64,000 nucleotides of DNA from Rhodobacteraceae bacterium D3-12 (GTDB taxonomy: Bacteria > Pseudomonadota > Alphaproteobacteria > Rhodobacterales > Rhodobacteraceae). The position numbers and the translations under genes are program-made. Every line of letters starts with the position of its first letter. Position 1 is the stretch's first letter. The stretch lies in contig CP104793.1 of NCBI GenBank assembly GCA_025916135.1, positions 4,067,001 through 4,131,000 on the forward strand. The letters are read 5' to 3'. The notes under the pieces are model-generated. The model searched no databases. It saw nothing but the letters and a program-made list of their open reading frames with translations, and was not told the origin of the DNA. Positions 45,307-55,281 of the stretch are shown one piece after another.

Positions 45307-46785
45307 ATGAAACGCTATGGTCCCTTCATTGATGGAAATATGGAATCGCCTGAAACGGCCACCTATTTCACAAGCGATAACCCTGTAACGGCCAAGCCAT
45401 GGGCCGAGGTGATGGATTGCCAGCCCGATGATGTTGACCGCGCCGTGCGCTCGGCTGACCGGGCTTTCCGCGCGCCGGAATGGGCAGACATGCTGCCCCA
45501 CCAGCGCGGCGAATTGCTGCGCCGTTTGGCGCAGGTGACACAGGATCACGCACAAGAGCTTGGCCAGATCGAAACCCGTGACAATGGCAAACTGCTCACG
45601 GAAATGGCCGCACAATGCCGGTATCTCGGTCAATGGCTGACCTATTATGCCGGTCTGGCTGACAAGGTCGAAGGGCGGGTCATACCCGTCGATAAACCGT
45701 CAACTCTGGTTTATACGCGGCGCGAACCTTTGGGCGTTGTCGCGGCCATCGTACCGTGGAATTCCCCGCTTTTGCTGGCAATGTGGAAAATCGCCCCGGC
45801 GCTGGCTGCCGGAAACACGGTTGTCATCAAGCCCTCTGAATTCACCAGTTCGTCTATACTCCACCTGATGGAGCTTTGGGCCGATGTGCTCCCCAAAGGG
45901 GTCATTAACGTCGTCACAGGCAAGGGGCCAACAACAGGTCAGGCTCTGGTCAATCACCCATTGGTCAGGAAGATCGCCTTTACCGGCGGCGAAATGGCCG
46001 GCATCGCCATCGGAGAGGTTGCCGCGCGCCGCCTCGTACCTGTGACGCTCGAACTGGGCGGAAAATCCGCCAATATCGTTTTCGAAGACGCTGACTTGGA
46101 CAACGCTGTCAAAGGCGCCTGCGCGGGCATCTTTGCCGCGTCGGGACAAACCTGCATCGCAGGGTCGCGCCTTTTGCTGCATGACTCCATCGCAGAGCCG
46201 TTTTTGGAAAAGTTTCTTGATCTGGCACGCTCGGCCAGAATCGGCGATCCCGCCGACGAAAACACCCAAGTCGGCCCGGTCACGACCCGCGCGCAATACG
46301 ATCGCATCCTTGCATTCATTGACCGCGCCAAGGCCGAAGGCGCAGAACTGTTGCTAGGCGGCGGGCCATATAAGGGCAAAGGATGCGAAGACGGCTGGTT
46401 CGTCGAACCGACGGTTTTCCGCAATGTTACCCCAGACATGGAAATCGCAAAGCGCGAAGTCTTCGGACCCGTTCTGTCAGTGATGACATTTTCTACCGAT
46501 GACGAGGCGGTCGCGATTGCCAATGACGTGGACTATGGCTTGGCCGCCGGAATTTGGACCCGCGACCTAAAGCGCGCGCATCAACTCGCTGCAAAGGTCG
46601 AAGCCGGAAATGTATGGGTGAACACCTATCGAACCTCCGCGCCCCAAGCCCCCTTCGGCGGGTACAAAAATTCCGGGCTTGGCCGCGAGGGTGGTCAGGC
46701 TGCGATTGAGCAATTTCTCGAAACCAAAGCCGTTTGGATCGACATGAACGATGAGTTCCCGTCGCCCTTTGTAATGAGGTTATGA
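45307..46785 (+). CDS. NAD(P)-dependent aldehyde dehydrogenase
   Basis: This 492-residue ALDH has a full catalytic set: VVAAIVPWNSPLLLAMWKIAPALAAG, KPSEFTSSS for cofactor binding, Glu in LELGGKSANIVFEDADLD (about residue 253), and Cys in SGQTCIAGSRLL (about residue 287). APFGGYKNSGLGREGG is near the C-terminus. It is coupled to the TRAP permease gene with one base between. It is likely to oxidise an aldehyde made from the imported compound; the exact substrate is not evident. Confidence 0.92.
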   Translation: MKRYGPFIDGNMESPETATYFTSDNPVTAKPWAEVMDCQPDDVDRAVRSADRAFRAPEWADMLPHQRGELLRRLAQVTQDHAQELGQIETRDNGKLLTEMAAQCRYLGQWLTYYAGLADKVEGRVIPVDKPSTLVYTRREPLGVVAAIVPWNSPLLLAMWKIAPALAAGNTVVIKPSEFTSSSILHLMELWADVLPKGVINVVTGKGPTTGQALVNHPLVRKIAFTGGEMAGIAIGEVAARRLVPVTLELGGKSANIVFEDADLDNAVKGACAGIFAASGQTCIAGSRLLLHDSIAEPFLEKFLDLARSARIGDPADENTQVGPVTTRAQYDRILAFIDRAKAEGAELLLGGGPYKGKGCEDGWFVEPTVFRNVTPDMEIAKREVFGPVLSVMTFSTDDEAVAIANDVDYGLAAGIWTRDLKRAHQLAAKVEAGNVWVNTYRTSAPQAPFGGYKNSGLGREGGQAAIEQFLETKAVWIDMNDEFPSPFVMRL

Positions 46786-46869
46786 AGCTATCAGGCTATC
46801 GTTCGGTGTCTGTTGGTCTTCAAATCAACGACATCGAAGCGATAGCCGCAACCGCAAGATCAGTGGTAT

Positions 46870-48656
46870 CTAAGCGCCAATTTGTTCAAGCTCGGTAACG
46901 TCTTGATGCGCCAAATCGAATTCAATATGAAACGTCGTCCCGACGTCGATCTGGCTTTCATAGAACATATCGCCCGACATCTGATCGGCCAGCAGCTTGG
47001 AAATATGCAATCCAAGACCAGACCCTTGAGTCGCAGCTTGCCCACTGTGTTTAACCTGTTCAAAGCGGCCGAAAACTTTGTCCTCCATGCCATCAGGAAT
47101 ACCCCGGCCCGTGTCCTTGATGGACAGCCTGACGCGACCCTCGGAAACCACAATGCGTCCCTCGATGACCCCGTCTTTGTTGGAAAACTTGATTGCATTC
47201 GAGATCAGGTTGTCAACGATCTGACGGATGGCGAAAGCATCCCCCAGGACAATTGCCGACTCATCCGTTTGTTTTCTAACCAGTTGCACAGCCTGCTCGA
47301 CGGCGAAAATCCTGTTCTCCTCAAAGCTCTCTTCCAGAAGGCTGCAAAGATCGACGGGAGTGCGATCTAAAGACAATGCGTTGATGTCGATCTTTTGCGC
47401 CAGCAAAATGTTGTCAACGAGGCGAGACAAGCGGTTGCTGTTACGCTCTGCAATCACCAATAGCTTCTTGGCGCCGCCTGAAATGTCTCCGGCGTGGCCG
47501 CTCATCGCAAGCGCGAGCCCACCGCGAAGAGAGGTCAGCGGCGTCCGCAACTCATGGCTGACAGTTGAGATAAACACATCCTTTGCGCGATTGGCTTCAT
47601 CAGCAAGCTCAAGCGCTTTGGTAAGGGCCGAAGACGTTGCGATCCGCTCCGTGATGTCCACAAACGTCAAACTCCACCCAAGCGCAGCGTCCGCAGGGTT
47701 CAGCGGATTTTCAATTTCCTGAACCCGCGGCTCATAAACCCGTTGCCCGACGCACAACTGGATAGGGCCTTCTTGGGTGCCAGAGCCTTCGATCGTCGCG
47801 CGTATCACATTCGCAATAAGATCGGGTTGATCCAAAAGATTGCTGCGTTGCGCAGTCGCGTTCTGCAAAACGACATTCTTGTGCGTGTCCACTAGAATGA
47901 CTGGCTCGCTCATGGTGTCGAACAGGATCGACCGACCAACAGACGCCATATCCATCGTTTTGTTCGTCAAAAGAAGCCATGTGAAGGCAAGAATGCCTAA
48001 CGTGAACATAAACGCCGTCGGATCTAGGCCGAAAACAGTGAAGCCAAAGACGACGTAGGCAACATTCGCAGTCAATGGGGTCAGCGTAATGGCAATCAGC
48101 ATGCTCAAAAGCAGCCAAGAGGCCCTTTTCGCCCGCGTGAATGCCCGTCCAAGGCAAATGAGAGCGGCAAGCACAAAAACGTATAGAGTTGCGATAATCG
48201 CATAGAATCCCGGCCCATGCACATATTCGATGGCAACGGCATCACGCGGGAGATTTGTTGCTTCGGTGTATACCAAGTGGTGCCACTGGTTGCTGGACGC
48301 AAACGCAAAGACCGCGACAGGAACAATCACAAGAACCGCTCGGACCCAGCGTTTGCTCAACCAAGACGCATTATCAACATAGGCATAAACAAAGAAGCAC
48401 CACGCAACCGGCACCAACGCATTTCCCAACCATGCCAAAATAGCGAATTGGAACTTGCAAGAATAAGAGCTTGTTGCAACTTCAAGCCCGACCATCAACA
48501 AAGTCCAGGTCATAGCGATGAAAGTAAGTGCATAGAAAAGCTTGCCGTGAAATCTCTGGAATCTAACCATCCAGAGCATCACCAAAGTGGCAATTAGGCC
48601 AAGCCCCGCAGTACCCAGGAAAATAGGCCCTCCAAAACTCCTTCAAAGCACGTCAT
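46870..48656 (-). CDS. Hybrid-less sensor histidine kinase with 7TM N-terminal sensor, frameshifted at the 5' end
   Basis: About seven membrane helices (HisKA_7TM-like, residues ~10-225) are followed by a PAS-like segment (about 240-340), HisKA with the phosphorylated His in VSHELRTPLTSLRGG, and an HATPase domain (DNLISNAIKFS, DTGRGIPDGM, GSGLGLHI). The uninterrupted frame starts only at 48585, inside the first helix. The ATG at 48656, with GAGG upstream, begins MTCFEGVLEG and joins the rest if the CCC run at 48628-48630 has one more base, restoring the helix. The resulting 595 residues are plausible. It closes the signalling operon, 161 bp after the cyclase gene. Confidence 0.83.
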
Positions 48657-48816
48657 CGCCGCCTCATCTAATGCTGTTCTCTCGGCGGGGTAACACCACT
48701 CCGGTGTGTCTAAAGTTTGTCCTGCGTAAGGAGACAATGTCATCTTTACGGAACTGTGCGGTTGGTGCCACGCAGCAGGCACAGGCGATCGCCCCTGTGT
48801 CGCAGGCTTGGCGCAC

Positions 48817-50078
48817 CTATTTAACGACCTCTGTGATCGTGTCCGTACATGTCCCACCCAGCGTGCGCTTCAGGTGCAGCAACACCAATGGGTCTTCGGG
48901 CATCCGTGCCATTAGGGCGGCAAATGCGCTTTTGGCATCCTCGTCGCCGGTCGCCATCTTTTCATAGGCCTGCCGGTATTGCGCAATGTCCTCTGACTTC
49001 GCACGTTCATCGCGCAGCGGCTCAAACGCCATGATCGGCTCGGACTTGCCCGCGATGTTAAGCTTGCCAGCGGGGCGGCCGCAAAACCCTTCGATATGCT
49101 CAACGACGCTTTCACTAATGCAAATCCGCGTCCCGAGCACTTTGTTCGCGGCTTCAAGCCGGGCAGCCAGATTGACGGCATCCCCATAGGCGGAATAGTC
49201 GAAATAGGACTCGCCGCCAAAATTGCCGATGATTGCATCACCGGTGTTGATCCCGATCCGCGTTGCCCCCAGATCGACACCTTGCTTGATCCAATCAGCC
49301 CGGAACGCTTCGGAAAAATCGTCAATATCCAACGCGCAGGCAACAGCCCGCGCCGCATGGTCCTTTTGCGAAACAGGTGCGCCAAAGATCGCATGGACCG
49401 CGTCGCCGATCACCTTCATCACCGTGCCATCATGGGAAAAAATGATCTTTGCAACGCCGTCCAGATAGCCATTCAAAAGGCGCATGACGATCGCGGGGTC
49501 TGTCCCTTCGATCAGCTTGGTAAACCCGGCTAGATCGGTAAACAGAAACGTCGCCTCGCGGCGCTCTCCCCCAATTGAGACCCCGCGCCCGCATCGGCCA
49601 GCGCCTCGGCCACCTTGGGGGAAAAATAGCGTGACAGAAGAACCTTTGCCAATTCTGCCTCTGCCTTGTCGCGTTGCAACGCGCGGTAATCCTCCAGATG
49701 CGACAGCGTTTTTCGGATGGTGGCTTCCAGATCCCCGAAATCCAGCGGCTTGGTCAGAAAATCAAAAGCACCCCGGTTCATGGCCGTGCGGATGTTGCCC
49801 ATATCGCCATAAGCCGACACAACCACCGTCTTCAGGTTTTGATGGCTTTCATGCAGCCGCGTGAGCAGGGTCAAACCATCCATCCGTGGCATGTTGATGT
49901 CTGACAAAACCATCAAGACATCCGGATTTTCACCCAGTTTTTCCAGCGCGTCCTCGCCGTCATAGGCAAAGACGAACGACATCTCGTTTTTCCGTATCTC
50001 ACGCCTGAAACGCTGTGTGATAAGCGCTTCCACGTCGGGTTCGTCATCGACGACAAGAATTTGGACCGGGCCGCTCAT
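48817..50078 (-). CDS. Response regulator with class III adenylate/guanylate cyclase output, frameshifted
   Basis: The N-terminal receiver domain (residues 1-125) has the acidic pair VVDDEPD, the phosphorylated Asp in [12 protein letters not shown], and KPLDF. A coiled linker follows. The cyclase domain is split by a missing base in the five-C run 49568-49572; restoring it reads [13 protein letters not shown], then [12 protein letters not shown] and [13 protein letters not shown]. Both metal aspartates, the base-contact lysine and the Asn/Arg pair of active class III cyclases are present. The restored length is 420 aa. The start overlaps the stop of the upstream receiver gene. It probably makes cAMP on phosphorylation by the adjacent kinase. 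Confidence 0.88.
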
Positions 50079-50467
50079 CCCCGGGCGCCTGCCGACATCT
50101 GCTCTAGCTGCTGTTTGAGAAAGTCGAAATCAACGGGTTTCGTAACCAGATCCTGAGCACCCTTTTGCTTAACGCAGGCCGCTGTGCCGGGATCGGCGTA
50201 AGCGGTGATCATCATGACAGGTAGCTCAGGCCAGCGTTCCTTCACTTCACCCAGCAATTCGACGCCGGACATGCCGGGCATGTTTATGTCGGACAACAAG
50301 GCCAAAACATCCGGCAGTTCCATACCCTCCAAAAGGGTCAACGCGTCACCGCCCGACTGAGCAAAGAAGAAATCATAGACCCCTTTGCGAATTTCCCGCC
50401 TGAAATTCTGCCGGAATAGAATTTCTGCATCTGGTTCGTCATCAACCATCAGAATCTTCAAAGACAC
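50075..50467 (-). CDS. Single-domain response regulator
   Basis: This is a 130-residue stand-alone receiver with acidic residues in MVDDEPDAE, the phosphorylated Asp in [12 protein letters not shown] (about residue 60), MMITAYAD and KPVDF. It is closely similar to the receiver half of the next gene (FRREIRKG versus FRREIRKN), suggesting tandem duplication. With no output domain it may act as a phosphate sink or bind a partner. It lies 14 bp after the histidine kinase gene. Confidence 0.92.
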   Translation of the reverse strand: MSLKILMVDDEPDAEILFRQNFRREIRKGVYDFFFAQSGGDALTLLEGMELPDVLALLSDINMPGMSGVELLGEVKERWPELPVMMITAYADPGTAACVKQKGAQDLVTKPVDFDFLKQQLEQMSAGARG

Positions 50468-50481
50468 GTCACTTTCCCCAA

Positions 50482-52383
50482 TCAGCCCTTGGTCACCAGC
50501 GGCAGCTCTACCGTAAAGCTCGTTCCCACGCCGACCTCGCTTTCGACAGACAGCGTGCCACCGTGTTGCTTGATAATGTCAAAGCTCATGGACAGGCCCA
50601 ACCCCGTCCCTTCGCCCGTTGGTTTGGTCGTGTAAAACGGCTCAAATATTTTTGTCTGAACATCCTTCGGAATGCCACCGCCATTGTCTGTCACCATTAC
50701 AAACGCACGATCCTCGTTGGTCCATGTCGCGACAGACATAACCGGGCCTTGGCCCTCCGGATGCGTTGTCTCTCTAACGGCGGCATACATTGCATTGGAA
50801 CACAGGTTCAAGATAACCCGTTGAAGCTCTTGCGGTAAACAGCGGATCGAAACGTCTTTCGCGCCAAAATCCGTTTTGATTTCGATGTTGAAAGCGGGAT
50901 CAGCAGCGCGCGCGCCATGATAGGCAAGGTTCACGCTTTCTTCGACAAGTGGATCAAGCTCGGCGCTGTCCATTTCCGTCCTGCCTTGGCGCGAATGCAA
51001 CAGCATATTCTTGACGATGCTATCGGCGCGTTTGCCGTGCTCGTCGATCTTGAGCAGGTTGGATTTTACCGTCGTCAGGATGTCTTCGGCGTCCTCGCGC
51101 GCGTCTTCGTCAAGCGACTGGATCGGGTCTTGCACAATCTCGGCAAGCTCTTCCATCATATCGGCCGAGAGTTTGGCAAAGTTGTTCACAAAATTCAGCG
51201 GGTTCTTGATCTCATGCGCAATACCAGCCGTCAGTTCGCCGAGCGAGGCCATCTTTTCCGCATGAACCAGAGACTCCTGCGCGGTCTTCAACTGCACCAA
51301 GGTCTTCTCGGCCTCGTCCTTGGCCCGCGCGAGGTCTTGTTCCATGCGTTTTCTGGCGTCGATCACATAGATCGAGTTCAACCAACACGCCCTCCCCTTA
51401 TAGACCAACGGGCGCATGGACACGGCACACCAAAAGGCCGTGCCTTCCGTGTCCTTCATCACAACCTCATAGTTGTCGACACTCCGGCCCGCTTCCACTT
51501 CTGCGGCAAGGGCAAATTGGTCCTTCGGGTCGGCGAAAAACTTGCTGAGCAACACCCCGTCCAGCGGGCCTTCGGGCACCTTGAACACGACCCGACCCGC
51601 TGGCGTCACTTCCAGCGCCTCGTTTCCGTCGGAAATCACCATCGGAAACGCAATCGCATTGATGATATCGCGTTGCAGTTTCACCGCTTCGTTCTGGCGT
51701 TCCCGCTCTTTTCGGGCGGCGTCGGCCTCGGCTGCGCGCAAACGCTCCTCGGCGTTCAACTGTTCGCTCAACGCTTTGCGGCTTTCAAGAACATGTTCCA
51801 AACTGGCCAGCGTCGCCCGCCGCGTCCGCAGGACAAACTGGCTAACAGTGATCGACACCGTCGCGAATGTGATCAAGCCCGTGGCAGGCGACAACGTGCC
51901 CGTCGCAATGATCCAAGTCGCCGCGCAAAGAATACTCGGGATCGCGAATGCCAACGCCACGCTGGTCGAATAGATCCCAACAGTTCCCAAGATCGAGATA
52001 ATCGCGAGGGTCAGAACATAGAGCCGGCCACTGTGATCGGTATCAACGGCCAACCCCAGCAAAAACAAAGCAAACAAGCTGCCCTGAATCGCCGAAGCAA
52101 TGGTCAGGTTGCGAATCCGCCGTTTTGACACAAACTCCGGTCGCGGCAGACCTCGTAGCTTGGCCCAGTTCAACAAGCCAACGATCGAAAACGCGGTGAG
52201 CAGCAAGAGCGGCACACCAACCTTCCATGTCAGCAACACGCCAATGCCCGAATGCACCACCATGACAAGCGGCGCAAATGTATAAGCCAGAACAACACCG
52301 GGCAGCGAGGCCACAACCTCAACGCCTTGGTGGATTCTAAGCTCGCGGGAAAGCTCGGAGTCGGTCTGCTCCATCTCGGACAT
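50482..52383 (-). CDS. Membrane-bound sensor histidine kinase with PAS domain
   Basis: This 633-residue protein has six or so N-terminal membrane helices (about residues 20-195), a coiled coil (200-235), a PAS domain (240-345, RDIINAIAFPMVISDGN), a HisKA-type region with His in TAGIAHEIKNPLNFVNNF (about residue 392), and an HATPase domain (NLCSNAMYA, VTDNGGGIP, TGLGLSM). It is the likely donor for the two receiver proteins encoded immediately downstream. Confidence 0.92.
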   Translation of the reverse strand: MSEMEQTDSELSRELRIHQGVEVVASLPGVVLAYTFAPLVMVVHSGIGVLLTWKVGVPLLLLTAFSIVGLLNWAKLRGLPRPEFVSKRRIRNLTIASAIQGSLFALFLLGLAVDTDHSGRLYVLTLAIISILGTVGIYSTSVALAFAIPSILCAATWIIATGTLSPATGLITFATVSITVSQFVLRTRRATLASLEHVLESRKALSEQLNAEERLRAAEADAARKERERQNEAVKLQRDIINAIAFPMVISDGNEALEVTPAGRVVFKVPEGPLDGVLLSKFFADPKDQFALAAEVEAGRSVDNYEVVMKDTEGTAFWCAVSMRPLVYKGRACWLNSIYVIDARKRMEQDLARAKDEAEKTLVQLKTAQESLVHAEKMASLGELTAGIAHEIKNPLNFVNNFAKLSADMMEELAEIVQDPIQSLDEDAREDAEDILTTVKSNLLKIDEHGKRADSIVKNMLLHSRQGRTEMDSAELDPLVEESVNLAYHGARAADPAFNIEIKTDFGAKDVSIRCLPQELQRVILNLCSNAMYAAVRETTHPEGQGPVMSVATWTNEDRAFVMVTDNGGGIPKDVQTKIFEPFYTTKPTGEGTGLGLSMSFDIIKQHGGTLSVESEVGVGTSFTVELPLVTKG

Positions 52384-52445
52384 TGCTATTTCGACCCCAT
52401 ATTCTTTGCTAAGATTTTATTTCCAGAATACAAAAACAAGAAAAC

Positions 52446-52838
52446 TCACCCGCCGACCAAAACCGCAATCATCGCCACATACGTCAACTGATGCAGCCAT
52501 TGATCGAGCCCTTGAAGATGCCAAAACCGCGCCATTTCAGGGGTTAAACCATTGCGTTTGTTTATAAACTCTTTCGTCCAATCAATGTGATAGTGAACAA
52601 GCATCTCAGCAATCACGACAACAGCAACGACGCCCCATGCCGTTCCGGCCACCCCCAGAACGCCCACCCAAAGAACGCCCAGCGTAAGCGCCCCATGTAA
52701 AAGCACATGAAGCAGACCACCGGGATGCAAATAGGTGCCTTTGTTGCGAAACATATAGGGCGTCTGAAACAGATAATCCGCAACCAGATGCTTCGTCTGA
52801 AGGGCGATCAGCAGAACAAGGGCCGCGCCAAGGCTCAT
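52446..52838 (-). CDS. DUF3307-like small membrane protein
   Basis: This 130-residue hydrophobic protein has about four membrane segments. The motif LIALQTKHLVADYLFQTPYMFRNKGTY near the N-terminus, followed by HVLLHGALTLGVL and HYHIDWTKE, matches the DUF3307 pattern of conserved histidines and aspartates in membrane helices. The function is unknown. Its start overlaps the phospholipase stop by one base (TGATG), so it is coupled to that gene. Confidence 0.82.
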   Translation of the reverse strand: MSLGAALVLLIALQTKHLVADYLFQTPYMFRNKGTYLHPGGLLHVLLHGALTLGVLWVGVLGVAGTAWGVVAVVVIAEMLVHYHIDWTKEFINKRNGLTPEMARFWHLQGLDQWLHQLTYVAMIAVLVGG

Positions 52839-54700
52839 CAGCGCGCGTCCGAAGACTTGCTATTGATCGCAGCGGCAACAAGCCTCAACTGCTCGGTTTT
52901 GTCGTCACTCTGCTTTGCGGCCTCGCTCAATGCGGCGCTAATGTCTTCATAGGCCTTATGGAACAACCGGCTGCCTTTGGTCCAATCCAGAAACCCCATG
53001 CCCTTCAGGGTCGAGATTTCCAGCAGGATGTCACCCTCCATCGACGTCTGTTCCAGCTGTCGACGGGACGACACAATCATCGCACGGGTCAGAATGGAAA
53101 AGATGGTCGGGTGCCGTGGTCGTCCGCGCTTGCGCCAGAACATGCGCAAAAACGCCTCGAACCGTCCCGGCAAATCCGCGTATTTCGCCTTAACCCGCCA
53201 TTCCCGGCCTTGTTTGAAATTCAAAACAAGGTTCGGACCCGGCTTCAAATCGCGCATCGCAGAGATCGGCACATTGTCAAACATCGCACCGTCAACCAAA
53301 ACCTCGCCTTCGTCTGTCACCATCGGTGGAAACACAGCAGGGATCGAACTTGACGCGCGCACGGCTTGCCAGAGCGGGCCACTGCGTGCGATATGCATGT
53401 CGTTTTTGGTCAGGCTCGTCGCCACAGAATAATAACTAATCGGCGTGTCTTCGATCCGCGCATCGCCGAATTGCTCCTTCAAGGCCGCGTCAATCTTGCG
53501 ATGGTCGATCACGCTGTGCAAAGGCACCATCAGCTTGGACATCGCTTTACTTTTGACGAAGATTTGCTCGCATAGTTTCATGACCTCGTCAGGCGAATAG
53601 CCAAGCGCCAAAGCCGCAGCTATCGCTGCCCCGACCGACGTGCCGCCAACCATGTCGACGGTATGCCCGTGCTCCTGCAACGCCTTCAGCGCGCCCAAAT
53701 GTGCGGTCCCAAACGCGCCACCCCCGCACAGCACCAAGCCGACAGCGTTCCCCGTGACAAACCGGGCCAATCGCGCGGCATCCTCTGGCGCGTCCAGCGC
53801 AAAGTGGTGATGCAAGGCAACTTCGCGCCCCGTAAGCCACGCTTGCGTGTTCTCGATCGGCGCCTCAGAGCGGTCGCGGACCAACACCAGATGTTGGTGA
53901 TCCTTCAACATCGCGCCCGCCAAACCACGTTCGGCATCCGAGAGAGGCAAAGGGTCGCTCGACTCCGCCTGCTTGCCCACTAGATAAACGGTGTCGCTGT
54001 GCCCAGCGATCTGTACTGATGTCGATGCGGCGTCTGGACCTTGATCGCAAATGATCAAAGTGCGCCCATCGGCGGCATCAATCTCGGCCATCCGGCGCGC
54101 TACATCGTGGCCATCTCCTGACATCAGGGCCGTCTCTTCAGACGCATACCTGACGATCCAGTCGGAATGTGCGGCCATGGCATCGGCAAGCTTGGCACCA
54201 AATCCCTCTGGCAACTCATACCCCGGAACAGGCAGAACCACCACAAGCTCACCCGCTCTGGGGCGCAGCTTTGGGCTGGTCACAGTAACACGCGCCAGTC
54301 GTTCCGCAATGGACGCCAGAATGGTTTTATCCATGACGGGCACTTCGCGTGACAACTGATTGTATTGCTCATTCGAGAGCACCAAAACTTCACTGTCCCG
54401 CGCCGCAACAACGGTTGCCGTTCTCACGCCTCCCGCAAAGAAAGCCAGCTCTCCGATGGGCTCACCAACCCTAATCTCGGCGATTGGCCGCGCTCCGGCC
54501 GCCAAGACCGAGAACCGACCCTGCAGAACGATAAACAGATCATCCGCCGGCGCTCCTTCATGGATAAGGACCTCGCCGCGACTGACTGATCTACGGGACG
54601 CAACGGCCAGAATACGGGCCAAAGTCGGTTCATCCAGATCGCAAAATGCCGGAACATTCTGAAATATATTGATGTTTTGAACGTGCTCAGAAGTCGTCAT
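52838..54700 (-). CDS. Cyclic nucleotide-binding patatin-like phospholipase (neuropathy target esterase-like)
   Basis: This 620-residue protein has an N-terminal cyclic nucleotide-binding domain (about residues 10-125; GEVLIHEGAPADDLFIVLQGRFSV and GELAFFAGGVRTATV), a middle region, and a patatin domain (about 320-500). The oxyanion loop is CGGGAFGTAHLG, the nucleophile is in GGTSVGA, and the catalytic Asp is in VDGAMFD. NTE-type enzymes hydrolyse lysophospholipids at membranes. I chose the ATG at 54700; a GTG at 54736 is also open. It is the first gene of an operon containing a receiver-cyclase, so its cNMP domain has a nearby source of ligand. Confidence 0.9.
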   Translation of the reverse strand: MTTSEHVQNINIFQNVPAFCDLDEPTLARILAVASRRSVSRGEVLIHEGAPADDLFIVLQGRFSVLAAGARPIAEIRVGEPIGELAFFAGGVRTATVVAARDSEVLVLSNEQYNQLSREVPVMDKTILASIAERLARVTVTSPKLRPRAGELVVVLPVPGYELPEGFGAKLADAMAAHSDWIVRYASEETALMSGDGHDVARRMAEIDAADGRTLIICDQGPDAASTSVQIAGHSDTVYLVGKQAESSDPLPLSDAERGLAGAMLKDHQHLVLVRDRSEAPIENTQAWLTGREVALHHHFALDAPEDAARLARFVTGNAVGLVLCGGGAFGTAHLGALKALQEHGHTVDMVGGTSVGAAIAAALALGYSPDEVMKLCEQIFVKSKAMSKLMVPLHSVIDHRKIDAALKEQFGDARIEDTPISYYSVATSLTKNDMHIARSGPLWQAVRASSSIPAVFPPMVTDEGEVLVDGAMFDNVPISAMRDLKPGPNLVLNFKQGREWRVKAKYADLPGRFEAFLRMFWRKRGRPRHPTIFSILTRAMIVSSRRQLEQTSMEGDILLEISTLKGMGFLDWTKGSRLFHKAYEDISAALSEAAKQSDDKTEQLRLVAAAINSKSSDAR

Positions 54701-55019
54701 GATTGCGGACAGCCCTGACACCAAACAGCAGGGCACAGTCGCAAGACGTCCTTTGTCGTTTTCATAGGCTAACCCTTAAAATCTAATTTGGATAACTAAG
54801 CACAGGCAAAAAGCCAGCGCCACCCGTTTTCCGATGATCTCCGTTGCGTAATGTTGCGCCATAACGCAGTGACTTGATCTTAATATTCCATCGACAAGTG
54901 AAGACTATGTGACCCAACCCCTCAAAGGTCCGAAAGATGGCTTTGGCTTCGATAGAGATGCAGTTCGTCAGGTTAGAGTCACCGCTTTCAGCATCTCAAT
55001 CACCGAATTTTCTAAGCAG
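54701..55019. other. Intergenic region ahead of the phospholipase operon
   Basis: There is no convincing gene here. The stretch is A+T-richer than its flanks and should hold the promoter of the operon running left from 54700. I see no clear palindromic operator or terminator. Confidence 0.5.
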
Positions 55020-55274
55020 TCAAAGCATCTCGGCAATGTCTGAATAGGACACTTCGGAAACGGGCTTGTGGAGTGTGAAGCGGGTTTCGTGGAAGCTCAG
55101 GTTTGTTATGCGAACCTCGGTCGCCAGTCCGGGGCAAGCAGGGTCGGTGCAAACCGTTTCGCGCACCGAAACAAGACAGGCCGCCCCGCCGCCAAGGCGT
55201 TCCCTGACCAACCGCTTGATGCGTTGCGTGTGCCACAGGGTTTTTGCGGTTTGCATCGGAGTGCGCTCTGTCAT
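55020..55274 (-). CDS. Conserved small protein of the zinc cluster, function unknown
   Basis: This is an 84-residue soluble protein: a basic helix (TLWHTQRIKRLVRERL), then SVRETVCTDPACPG with two cysteines five apart, and an LHKPVSEVSYSDI ending. Small proteins with a CxxxxC-type turn and an HKP motif occur beside COG0523 GTPase genes in other alphaproteobacteria, from my memory of such neighbourhoods; I know no function. The ATG at 55274 is preceded by AGGGGTGG and lies inside the end of the ribD-like gene, indicating coupled translation. Confidence 0.7.
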   Translation of the reverse strand: MTERTPMQTAKTLWHTQRIKRLVRERLGGGAACLVSVRETVCTDPACPGLATEVRITNLSFHETRFTLHKPVSEVSYSDIAEML

Positions 55275-55281
55275 GCCACCC

